A program made the position numbers and the translations under genes. DNA of 64,000 nt from positions 1 through 64,000 of the forward strand of contig JAFGMI010000011.1 in the NCBI GenBank assembly GCA_016927595.1, read 5' to 3'. The notes below the pieces were generated by a model. The model was not told the origin of the DNA, searched no databases, and saw nothing but the letters and a program-made list of their open reading frames with translations. Positions 55,161 to 63,234 of the stretch are shown in pieces (the first letter of the stretch is position 1; every line of letters starts with the position of its first letter). Source of the stretch: Melioribacteraceae bacterium (lineage in GTDB: Bacteria > Bacteroidota > Ignavibacteria > Ignavibacteriales > Melioribacteraceae).

Positions 55161-56048
55161 TTATTCACTCGGTTTTTTTTCTTTGTCAAGAGTTAGTGTT
55201 ACTTTTTCAATTATTCCACCTTTATTCAGGATAAACTTTACCTCGTTCTTAGTATAATCTATTTCCGTCAGATAACCCAGGTATACTTTATCGCCTTCCC
55301 ATAACAGATAAGTATTTCCTTTTGCGTCTGCAATGAATGCACCATCGGGTATTAATGCCAGCAGCTGCCCTGTCTGAATGTCGGGTAAATTATCAACGTT
55401 AGGTGGAATTTCGTTTCTGATCAGAGGATAGAAAATATCATATATTGGATTGGGTTTCAACTGATTTTCTACCTTTGATGAAGAAGCGAATCTGTCATCA
55501 TTGGCAAAATACACAGCCGTTTTCATAGAGAATGTAACCTGATATCTAGGCACGCCTTCCTCGTCAACACTTACAATATTATCGATGGTGCAATCAAGAA
55601 CTTTTTTAAGTTCTTTGCTCTGTTCGATGGCGAATATAAGATTATAGAACTCATTGAAAAACAGATTGCCGTGTAATTTGTATAAATAAAAATTAAAGTT
55701 AGGAATCTGCCCGATTTCTTCGTATTCGATATTAATGTATGAATCCGGATTAAAAGCATAACTTACCTGATTTACAAAATCAAAGAAACGCGACTGATCA
55801 AGTTGAACCGGAATATTATATTTCCTTAATGCCAGAATAGAATCGAGTTCTGCAACCCTTTTCTTAAGCGTGTTAAGCTGTGCCATTAAATCTTCGGTAT
55901 TATACGAACTGAGATTTAATTCCTGTATTCTTTTTCCCTTTTCGTCGATATCATTGGATTGGAAAACAAAACTATAAACTCCACCCCCGATGAGTATCAG
56001 GATAAATACAATAAGGAGAGCGATAGTATTTTTAAGTTTCCTATCCAT
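55161..56048 (-). CDS. PilO-PilP-like fused alignment protein
   Basis: A 295-residue protein. Membrane helix at about 9-28, coiled coil at about 33-75 (LAQLNTLKKRVAELDSIL-type), then a ferredoxin-like domain (about 90-180), as in PilO. The C-terminal part (about 215-290; LLALIPDGAFIADAKGNTYLL, EGDKVYLGYLTEID) looks like a PilP-type beta-domain that binds the secretin. If so, PilO and PilP are fused, which would explain the absence of separate pilO and pilP genes here. The position between a PilM-PilN-like gene and the secretin supports this order. The family reading is by pattern, so moderate certainty. Confidence 0.7.
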   Translation of the reverse strand: MDRKLKNTIALLIVFILILIGGGVYSFVFQSNDIDEKGKRIQELNLSSYNTEDLMAQLNTLKKRVAELDSILALRKYNIPVQLDQSRFFDFVNQVSYAFNPDSYINIEYEEIGQIPNFNFYLYKLHGNLFFNEFYNLIFAIEQSKELKKVLDCTIDNIVSVDEEGVPRYQVTFSMKTAVYFANDDRFASSSKVENQLKPNPIYDIFYPLIRNEIPPNVDNLPDIQTGQLLALIPDGAFIADAKGNTYLLWEGDKVYLGYLTEIDYTKNEVKFILNKGGIIEKVTLTLDKEKKPSE

Positions 56049-57604
56049 TATTTTTTCTTTTTATCGATAAGATATAAATTTATAGAATAAGAGAAAGCGT
56101 TCTTTTCACGCAAGGTTTCATAAAGTACATTATTCAAAATGGAAGCGTCGTTTTCTCTTGCAAATTCAGTTAATGAACTTCTGGATAACGAATACCCGCT
56201 AATACGCACCTCTTTTTGTGAAAGCGTTTCCAGGCGTGTTAGCCAAAAGCTTCTCCGGCGCTCGATAAAGTTCGATATTCTTTCGAGAGTGTTGCCCCAT
56301 ATTTCCGTTCCTACAGTAGCTGAATCGAGTAATGCCTGCGTATTATCGAAGTTAGCAATTTTATTCGATAACGGAGTAATCTGATTAATAATTTCTTCGT
56401 TTTTTTTCTGCATCCCCTCAAGACGCGCTATTTCAGCATCAAGTTTTTTAATTTCATTAAGATTGGATAATATCAAAAACGTAAAGAAAAACGTTGTGAG
56501 AAAAAGAATTCCGAGCATTAAATAACTATGCCAGCCAAATTGTAAGAACTTCTGATTCTCCTGAATGTATTTGGGAAGAATATTAATGCCCTGCAGTTCT
56601 TCTTCTTTTTCATTAACATATTCGTATACCGTGCTTAACAAAATTGAAAAGGATGATATGTTTTCAACTTCTTTCTCTTTCAGGGCAGATAAATCGAATG
56701 CATCAAATTTTAGCTCAACTACATTGGCTTCGGGGAAGGTGCCATAGAATGATAACACCAGATTCTCTGAACGGTCATCTCCGCAGAGCACTACATTATC
56801 GAGACGAGGTATTCCGCCGTTCTCCATTTCCAGGAGAATTTTTGAAAAATAAACATCATAAGTATGGAGGTTTTGAGTACCTATATCTAAAGTAGTGCCT
56901 ATATGCTTAAGTTTTTGCCCTTCAAGAAAAATAAGTTTACTCGATTCTTTTCCGATATGTATGATAAGAGTATAGTCTTCGGGGAAAAACTTAGTTGATC
57001 TTGAGACATAATTGGATAAGGCAATTTCTGCGTTCTTAATCGTGTTAATTCTGAAATATCTTCTGTTATTTAATCCGGCAAGCTGGTCTATTAAGGTTAT
57101 ACACGGAACCGTGGATTCTAAAAAAGTGCACAAGAGAGCTTTATCATTCAATTCGATAAAATCTATAGTATCCTTACTAACAAAAATTCCCTTAGTTTTT
57201 TCAATATCCTTAATTATCAAATCGAGCTGTTTGCTTTTATCGTTTACCTTCTCACCCTCGTAAACGTGAAAATTAACACTGGGATCGGTGGTTACAGGTA
57301 TAAAGCTGGATTTTGCAAGTTTAATTGACTGAAGTTCCCTGGCAATAAGCGCTGCATCGGAGTTATCAGCACCTTCATCTGAGCCGAGTGAACCATTTGA
57401 ATCAAGGCTCTCGAAGTTTATATCGCCGCCAGTTGAGATTGAATCCATGCCCAGATCCATACCGCCGGATGAATCCTCAGCCGGAGTCGAAGCAAGAACT
57501 GACGCCGAAAAGGCTTTGATAACTCTAATTTTATCGCCGTCTTGTGAAAAAACAGCAACCTTTGACTCGCTGCCCTCACAATAGACGCATACCAGCGACT
57601 TCAT
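56048..57604 (-). CDS. PilM-PilN-like fused pilus alignment protein
   Basis: A 518-residue protein. The N-terminal part (about 1-340) has an actin-fold pattern like PilM (VCVYCEGSESKVAVF, VLCGDDRSENLVL), with a low-complexity Gly/Ser/Asp insertion at about 40-90. A membrane helix lies at about 358-381, a coiled coil at 383-420, and a C-terminal PilN-like domain (WLTRLETLSQKEVRISGYSLSRS-type) to the end. PilM is normally cytoplasmic and PilN a membrane protein; here one chain joins both. It lies 6 bases after pilT, and its stop overlaps the start of the PilO-PilP-like gene by one base. Confidence 0.72.
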   Translation of the reverse strand: MKSLVCVYCEGSESKVAVFSQDGDKIRVIKAFSASVLASTPAEDSSGGMDLGMDSISTGGDINFESLDSNGSLGSDEGADNSDAALIARELQSIKLAKSSFIPVTTDPSVNFHVYEGEKVNDKSKQLDLIIKDIEKTKGIFVSKDTIDFIELNDKALLCTFLESTVPCITLIDQLAGLNNRRYFRINTIKNAEIALSNYVSRSTKFFPEDYTLIIHIGKESSKLIFLEGQKLKHIGTTLDIGTQNLHTYDVYFSKILLEMENGGIPRLDNVVLCGDDRSENLVLSFYGTFPEANVVELKFDAFDLSALKEKEVENISSFSILLSTVYEYVNEKEEELQGINILPKYIQENQKFLQFGWHSYLMLGILFLTTFFFTFLILSNLNEIKKLDAEIARLEGMQKKNEEIINQITPLSNKIANFDNTQALLDSATVGTEIWGNTLERISNFIERRRSFWLTRLETLSQKEVRISGYSLSRSSLTEFARENDASILNNVLYETLREKNAFSYSINLYLIDKKKK

Positions 57605-57610
57605 CTTTGA

Positions 57611-58837
57611 TTAAACCCCTTTAATCAATTGGAGCATTCTCGTTTTATTATTGGCATACGCAATCGCATTTTCCTGTGATATTTTGCGCTGCCGCATAAG
57701 TCTAAGCAAATCTTGTTCCATAGTTATCATTCCCTGAGGACCTCCTTGAACTATCATCATGTAAATCTCGCTGGTATTATTGTTTTTGATCGCTGCTCTA
57801 ACACTCGGTGTAACAATAAGCACCTCTTTTGCCAATGCACGCTTGCCGTCGAGGCTTGGAACCAGCTTTTGTGAAACCACGGTGATCAATACATCTGCCA
57901 ACCTGTTACGCACTCTCTCCTGTTCAACGGGGTTAACTTCTGCAATAATACGGTCAATTGATTCGGTTGCCGAAGACGTATGTAGTGTAGAAAATACCTT
58001 GTGACCGGTATCAGTTACCTCTAAAGCGGCTAAAATTGTGTCAGGATCCCTCATTTCGCCTATAACTATAATATCGGGGTCCTGCCTTAGAGCCTGAATA
58101 ACTCCTTCTTTGAATGAGAGAACGTCTCTTCCAACCTCCCGATGTCTGATTATTGAAGCATTTGATTTATGAACATACTCGATCGGTGAAGCAATAATTA
58201 CAATATGACACGGATCAACCTTATTGTGCATGTCAATTATTGAATCCAGAGTGGTAGATTTACCCGATCCTGTGATACCGGTAACAAGAGACAGCCCGAA
58301 TTTTATATAACCATGGCTCATTGATTTTACAGCGTTAGGATGAAATTCCAGAGATTCAATTGGTCTTGTGGAAGCAGAAATTGCTCTCATATTCAAACCG
58401 ACAGAATCCAGATCAAAATATGAGTCAGCTCTGAATCTGACATCTTTGTTTAGCTTTTCATGCCTGAAAGTATAGCTAAAGTCCAGGTTACGGCTTACTA
58501 GAAGGTGTTTGCATTGATTCTGGTTTAGGAGACTAACAACCAGTGCAGTACCTTCATCCGTTGTAAGTATGGGAAAGTCGGCGATTCTCTTTTTTGTACC
58601 ATGTATTCTGAACCAGATTGATCCTGCTGTTCCGTGACCTCCGATTTCCACATCCGATGCGCCCCGGTCTATCATAGTAGTTAAGATATGGTTGGCATAT
58701 TTAAAAAGAAGAAGCCTGTCATCGTTGGATAAATCCTTCATTTTATCAACTATGAAGTTTACCTTTTCGGGACCGATTACAGTTTGAGGAATTTGGCTGG
58801 CAAATTTGGTGAGTATGCTTTTAGCTTCATTAATCAT
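57611..58837 (-). CDS. pilT: PilT-type retraction ATPase
   Basis: A 408-residue GspE/PilT-family ATPase. Walker A GITGSGKSTT at 187-196, Walker B IIVIGEMRD, and the Asp-box/His-box region ASIIRHREVG and STLHTSS. The C-terminus lacks the tetracysteine motif of PilB and has the PilT-type GPQGMITMEQDLLRL region. The N-terminal domain (about 1-100) is longer than in classical PilT and includes SDVEIGGHGTAGSIWFRI. It would power pilus retraction in the cytoplasm. It lies 70 bases after the assembly ATPase and 6 bases before the fused PilM-PilN gene. Confidence 0.85.
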   Translation of the reverse strand: MINEAKSILTKFASQIPQTVIGPEKVNFIVDKMKDLSNDDRLLLFKYANHILTTMIDRGASDVEIGGHGTAGSIWFRIHGTKKRIADFPILTTDEGTALVVSLLNQNQCKHLLVSRNLDFSYTFRHEKLNKDVRFRADSYFDLDSVGLNMRAISASTRPIESLEFHPNAVKSMSHGYIKFGLSLVTGITGSGKSTTLDSIIDMHNKVDPCHIVIIASPIEYVHKSNASIIRHREVGRDVLSFKEGVIQALRQDPDIIVIGEMRDPDTILAALEVTDTGHKVFSTLHTSSATESIDRIIAEVNPVEQERVRNRLADVLITVVSQKLVPSLDGKRALAKEVLIVTPSVRAAIKNNNTSEIYMMIVQGGPQGMITMEQDLLRLMRQRKISQENAIAYANNKTRMLQLIKGV

Positions 58838-58907
58838 ACGGCAGATTCACTATTATTAAAGAAAACAAAAGAATTTATGAAATTTATTTGCCAAATGGTA
58901 TTATTAT

Positions 58908-60695
58908 CTATTCGTCTGATGTGCCTGCAAGCACTTCCGGAATAGAAGTTAAGCCACGTCTTACTTTCTCAAAACCGGAGTCTCTAAGAGTAAGAGTTCC
59001 ATCCCTTCTTGCCTGTTTACGGACTGCTTCTTCGTCAACTTCCTCACCCGCACGCACAATCATTTCACGAATCGGATTTGTGAAGTATAAGGCTTCATGA
59101 ATTGCCATTCTTCCTTTGTAACCCGTACCATTGCAATGTTCGCACCCGACTGCTTCGTAAACATCCACGCCTTTCCAGTCATCCATATTAAGCTGGGCTC
59201 TTTTAATTAATTCGGGTGCAATTTCGGTAACTTTTCTTTTACATTTATCGCACAGTTTCCGTATTAGTCTTTGTGCGACTATGATATTAATGGCGTAAGC
59301 AATCAGGAAGGGTTCAATACCCATTTTATACAATCTTGCTACAGCGCTGGGTGCATCGTTGGTGTGAAGTGTTGAAAAAGTTAAGTGACCGGTATTAGCA
59401 AGTTTAATGGCAGTTTCAGCAGTTTCTTTATCTCTCATCTCCCCGACAAGAACAATATCGGGATCGTGACGAAGAATTGCGCGGATTGCCTGCTCGAAAT
59501 TCATTTTGTAACCGATCTTCAACTGCCGGGCTCCTTCAATTACGTACTCAACCGGATCTTCAACTGTTAATACGTTTTTTGTCGGGTCGATTACCTGGTA
59601 GAGTGCTGCAACCAGCGTGGTTGATTTACCGCTACCAGTAGGACCGGTTAATATAATCATTCCCTGCGGCTGGTTTATAGCTTTTTCAAATGAATCCTTC
59701 GCATAACCAACCAGACCAAGTTTGCCAAGATCCTTTATTACTTTTCTGTCATCTAGTATTCTTATTACGATTGACTCGAATTTATTTCTCAGTTCAGTGC
59801 CAACCATGGGAAGTACGGATACCCTGTATCGTATAATATGCCTGTCAATCTCCCTTTGAATAAAACCGTCCTGGGCTTTTTCTCTTTCAAATCTGTCCAT
59901 ACCTTTTGAACGGTCTTTAACAACCGCCATCAATGCTTCAGGAAGTGTTCCTTCCTGCGCATGCCACAACGTAAGTTTACCGTCTATCCTGAAGTGGATT
60001 TCGGTCCGCTTGCTGGATTTTGGTACAATGTGTATATCGCTGGCTCCTTTTCTAACACCTTCGACGAGGGCAGCTTCGATTAAATTAACAAGCGCACTCT
60101 TGTTAATTTCGGCATCAAGCTCTTCTTCATCAACAGTAGCTTCCTGCTGATCGACGGACATTTCCTCATCCGATTCTTCAATCAACTTGAGGTATTCGTT
60201 TTCAGGAGGGGCTATTATTTGAATTAATTTATCGTAGTCTCTCTTTTTAAGATAATTTATTTCATATTTTTTTGCATTTAACGTATAAGCAATTTTTGTT
60301 AACGATCTATCGGTAGGATCTACAGCAGCAAGCACAAGTTTTTCCCTGAACCTGTCATATTGAAAAGGCAACACCTTATGTTCAATCAGCATCTTTTTGG
60401 CTTCATCACCCTTTGAAGACATGAGCTTTTTTATTTCTTCTATCCGATCTTCGGAGAGATCCTGCGGATGAACATTAAGCTCCTTGAAGGCGTAAAGAAC
60501 AGCAACTTCCCTAAAGATTGTATCGTGATCGAAGTTAAACTCCTGAACAAGAATCTGCGCTAAATTTCTTTTTAACTTCGCCTGGTCATCATTTTTAACC
60601 TGTAATGCTTCTTCAAGAATTTGCGAGTCAATTATTCCCTTCTTGAGCAGAAGGTAACCTATCTTATCAGTCATTTCAAGTTGAGCGTCGAGCAT
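58908..60695 (-). CDS. pilB: PilB-type assembly ATPase
   Basis: A 595-residue GspE/PilB-family ATPase. A MshEN-like N-terminal part (about 1-165) is followed by an acidic linker (about 172-192), the N2-type domain, Walker A GPTGSGKSTT at 351-360, Walker B DIVLVGEMRD, and the tetracysteine zinc site CDKC...CEHC (about 475-530). It energises pilus polymerisation. The start has an AAGGTG ribosome-binding-like stretch. It is 15 bases downstream of pilC and 70 bases upstream of pilT, in the minus-strand pilus operon. Confidence 0.92.
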   Translation of the reverse strand: MLDAQLEMTDKIGYLLLKKGIIDSQILEEALQVKNDDQAKLKRNLAQILVQEFNFDHDTIFREVAVLYAFKELNVHPQDLSEDRIEEIKKLMSSKGDEAKKMLIEHKVLPFQYDRFREKLVLAAVDPTDRSLTKIAYTLNAKKYEINYLKKRDYDKLIQIIAPPENEYLKLIEESDEEMSVDQQEATVDEEELDAEINKSALVNLIEAALVEGVRKGASDIHIVPKSSKRTEIHFRIDGKLTLWHAQEGTLPEALMAVVKDRSKGMDRFEREKAQDGFIQREIDRHIIRYRVSVLPMVGTELRNKFESIVIRILDDRKVIKDLGKLGLVGYAKDSFEKAINQPQGMIILTGPTGSGKSTTLVAALYQVIDPTKNVLTVEDPVEYVIEGARQLKIGYKMNFEQAIRAILRHDPDIVLVGEMRDKETAETAIKLANTGHLTFSTLHTNDAPSAVARLYKMGIEPFLIAYAINIIVAQRLIRKLCDKCKRKVTEIAPELIKRAQLNMDDWKGVDVYEAVGCEHCNGTGYKGRMAIHEALYFTNPIREMIVRAGEEVDEEAVRKQARRDGTLTLRDSGFEKVRRGLTSIPEVLAGTSDE

Positions 60696-60710
60696 ATCAC
60701 ACCTTTGTTC

Positions 60711-62054
60711 TTATTTTACAAATGGCGATTTCGGACTTACAGTTGCCGTTTCCGCTGAAACCAGAGTCAAAGCAATCATAACAATCATTATGACCATTGC
60801 AATAGTTACCTGTATAAGTTCAATAATGTTTTTAAGTCTGAACACCGTTTCACTTTCATAATAATTTGCCAGCTGCAGTGCTGTGTTTTTAATTGTGCCC
60901 GTTTCCTCACCGGAATGAAATCTTGAAACAGCTGTATCGGTAAAGACTCCGGCTGCTTCAAAAGCTTCCGTAATACCGGCACCTTTTTTAATCATCATCG
61001 GAATCGCAATAGTTTTTATTTGTTTTTCAAAGTAAGTATTATCTGTTGCTTCCGCTGCAATTCTAATAGGTTCTATACTTTCTGCAGAACCGCTATACAA
61101 AGTATAAAACACTCTGCAGAAAACTTCAATCAGGGTTTTGTGTATTAAACTTCCAACTATCGGTATCTTCAGCATCATTTTATCCATCATCAGCTTGCCT
61201 TTTTTTGTTTTGATGTGCTGCAGAAAGGCAATCGGGGGACCTATAACGATTATTGCAACTATCAACAAGTTATTCATCATCATGTCACTAATCTCGAGTG
61301 TAAAGGCTGTCATCGGAGGCAATTCGATGTTAAATTTAATAAACAGCTGTGCAGTTTCGGGAAATATGTAACCGACATAAAACATTACTGCCAGGAAAAG
61401 AACAAACAATGTAATCATGGGAGTTATAAGAGCACTTCGAAGATCTTTTTTAAACTGCATTCTTCTTTCTAAAAATTTAGCTGTCGCCCTATAAATCTCC
61501 GTCATGTTACCGCTCTTGGCTGCAAGTCCGAGCATATAGGATGTAAATTTACCAAAGATGCTTTGATATCGTAAAAATACTGTCTCGCTATCCCCGCCTT
61601 TTTTTAATTCATTATTAATCTGTTTTAATGTTTCTTTAAGAGTTTTATTTTCGAGGTCGTTTACCAGCAGCGTCATTATCTCCGAATACGGAAGTTTCTG
61701 TTCAAGCAGTTCAGCGCTTATTTTTACGAAAGAGAGTATTTCCTGAGCCGGTGGTTTTGGATTCCATTCAAAGATATATTTATTAACCGATATTACTGTA
61801 TAACCAAGTTTTGTAAGTGCTCGCACAACTTCTTCTTTGTTAAAAGCCTTCTGCTCCCCCTTAATAGGGAGTTCGGAACCTTTTCTGATCTTATAAATAA
61901 AAGTAGCTTTCTTTTCAATGGACTTAAGTTTTAAACTGTTCTTTTCCAGGAGAGCAAGAATTTTCTTTTTCCCCTCTTTGTAAGTATCGGAACTTAACGT
62001 ACCCGATATAGTCTGACCATTAGGCTTAAGCGCGTTGAACCTTAATTCTATCAT
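60711..62054 (-). CDS. pilC: PilC-type inner-membrane platform protein
   Basis: A 447-residue member of the type II secretion F/PilC family. Two repeats of the T2SF helical domain (about 120-260 and 305-440), each ending in a hydrophobic helix, with a membrane segment near 215-235 (ITLFVLFLAVMFYVGYIF). The N-terminal 110 residues (GTLSSDTYKEGKKKIL, KSIEKKATFIYKI) are a long extension. It would form the platform on which pilins are assembled. It is the first gene after the terminator of the pilin gene and 15 bases before pilB. Confidence 0.9.
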   Translation of the reverse strand: MIELRFNALKPNGQTISGTLSSDTYKEGKKKILALLEKNSLKLKSIEKKATFIYKIRKGSELPIKGEQKAFNKEEVVRALTKLGYTVISVNKYIFEWNPKPPAQEILSFVKISAELLEQKLPYSEIMTLLVNDLENKTLKETLKQINNELKKGGDSETVFLRYQSIFGKFTSYMLGLAAKSGNMTEIYRATAKFLERRMQFKKDLRSALITPMITLFVLFLAVMFYVGYIFPETAQLFIKFNIELPPMTAFTLEISDMMMNNLLIVAIIVIGPPIAFLQHIKTKKGKLMMDKMMLKIPIVGSLIHKTLIEVFCRVFYTLYSGSAESIEPIRIAAEATDNTYFEKQIKTIAIPMMIKKGAGITEAFEAAGVFTDTAVSRFHSGEETGTIKNTALQLANYYESETVFRLKNIIELIQVTIAMVIMIVMIALTLVSAETATVSPKSPFVK

Positions 62055-62078
62055 AAGAGCACCTTAATTAACAAAAAA

Positions 62079-62109
62079 AGCTGATAAAAGAATTACTCTT
62101 TTATCAGCT
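62079..62109 (-). terminator. Terminator between the pilin gene and pilC
   Basis: A 13-bp perfect stem, AGCTGATAAAAGA (62079-62091) and TCTTTTATCAGCT (62097-62109), with a 5-base loop. On the minus strand it is followed by seven Ts (62072-62078 side). It follows the pilin stop by about 45 bases and probably reduces read-through into pilC, giving more pilin than machine mRNA. Confidence 0.85.
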
Positions 62110-62153
62110 ATAAAAATATGAATTATATCAATAAAGGAAAAGATTCCTGGCTA

Positions 62154-62531
62154 TTACCAGCTGCCCACTGAATTTACAGCATTTGGCGTCACCGTTGTGG
62201 TCACCGTCCATGAATAACCTGAGCCGGTGAGAGGTGTACCGGTAATTGTAACTGTTGTGCCTGTGTTTGCTGTTATAGCATAAGTTCCGTTAGCTGTTGT
62301 ATCCAGGTTTGCTGGAATAGTCCAGCCGGTAAAGGAATTATCACCGCCGCCCATAGCTGAAGGTTTTCTGTAATATTGCTGTGCCATTGCGCCCAGTGTT
62401 GTACAGTCAGAAACAATAGCATCTTTTGCTGATTCCTCAGACTGTGCTGTAAATACATTAATACCTACAACTACTGCAATACCGACTATGATAACACCTA
62501 ATACGATAAGTAATAATTGCTGTTGACCCAT
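62154..62531 (-). CDS. Pilin-like protein, MGQQQLL type (paralogue 1)
   Basis: A 125-residue secreted or pilin-like protein. The N-terminal segment (MGQQQLLLIVLGVIIVGIAV) is a hydrophobic helix with no leader ahead of it. A prepilin-peptidase-like site could be G2-Q3, but Glu at +5 is replaced by a hydrophobic residue. A short globular part has a conserved Cys and AQQYYRKP, and a beta-rich tail. Start evidence: a clean AAGGAG ribosome-binding site seven bases before the ATG. It pairs with the next paralogue upstream and is followed by a strong terminator. I take it as a pilin from genomic context; the processing is uncertain. Confidence 0.65.
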   Translation of the reverse strand: MGQQQLLLIVLGVIIVGIAVVVGINVFTAQSEESAKDAIVSDCTTLGAMAQQYYRKPSAMGGGDNSFTGWTIPANLDTTANGTYAITANTGTTVTITGTPLTGSGYSWTVTTTVTPNAVNSVGSW

Positions 62532-62591
62532 AGTTTAACTCCTTTTATTCGTGATGTTTTTGTTAATTAAAGAGCATATAACATTCTGTAT

Positions 62592-62981
62592 TCAATTTAA
62601 TGGTGTAACCTGATAATTTTGTGGAGGAGAAGGTATGATAATTTCGACCTTCACCGAGTCATTTCCTGTTACAACCTCATTACCAGTCGCAAGTATAACT
62701 ATTTGTGTTGCACTCTGATTTGTAATTCTGAAATTTCCGTTTCCATTAGCTACTAATTCGTCAGGTATAACCCAACCTGAGTAATCCATTCCTCCGCCCC
62801 CGTATTCAACGGGCTTTAAATAATATTGCTGGGCAATCGCCGATAAATGCACACAGTCGTTAATCAACGCATTTCTTTTCTGATCAACAGCACTGGCTCT
62901 GAACAAATTTATTCCGACAGCCAGAGCAACAGCCACTAAAATTAATCCTAACACGATAATTAATAATTGCTGCTGACCCAT
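62592..62981 (-). CDS. Pilin-like protein, MGQQQLL type (paralogue 2)
   Basis: A 129-residue paralogue of the downstream gene, sharing the N-terminal MGQQQLLIIVLG helix, the single Cys in INDCVHLSAIAQQYY, a KP segment and a GGG loop before W. The remaining part differs. It is the first gene of the pilus cluster. Upstream lies a sequence that resembles a sigma-54 promoter (63015-63031). No Shine-Dalgarno is apparent. A pilin role is inference from the paralogue, size and neighbouring pilus genes. Confidence 0.65.
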   Translation of the reverse strand: MGQQQLLIIVLGLILVAVALAVGINLFRASAVDQKRNALINDCVHLSAIAQQYYLKPVEYGGGGMDYSGWVIPDELVANGNGNFRITNQSATQIVILATGNEVVTGNDSVKVEIIIPSPPQNYQVTPLN

Positions 62982-63014
62982 AATTTATAATTAAAATTTT
63001 GTAAAATATTATTT

Positions 63015-63031
63015 GACAATAATCAAGCCAA
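63015..63031 (-). promoter_or_regulatory. Possible sigma-54 promoter of the pilin genes
   Basis: On the minus strand the sequence TTGGCTTGATTATTGTC has GG and G at the -24/-12 spacing of sigma-54 promoters (TGGC-N7-TTGC), with T in place of the final C. It would start transcription about 24 bases before the ATG at 62981. The window contains an NtrC-type activator at 47316. Support is by pattern only. Confidence 0.35.
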
Positions 63032-63234
63032 GTAAAAAATTAACATTATGGATGAAAATATGAACTTATTTATTTAAATGCACTAGAAATTTACATTATT
63101 ACCGGTAACTTTTTGCTTTATCAAAAATCGTCGGTAATTTTTACTCTACTGAAATTTGGATTAATTAATTCAATAATGCTATGATTTAAATCAAGGTGTT
63201 CAAAAAGTTATTTTTTTTGAGCTTTTTTGAAGAA

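Noticed and set aside
63099-63108. 10-bp palindrome TTACCGGTAA upstream of the pilin genes
   Set aside because: Possible operator, but a single short palindrome in AT-rich DNA is not enough evidence.
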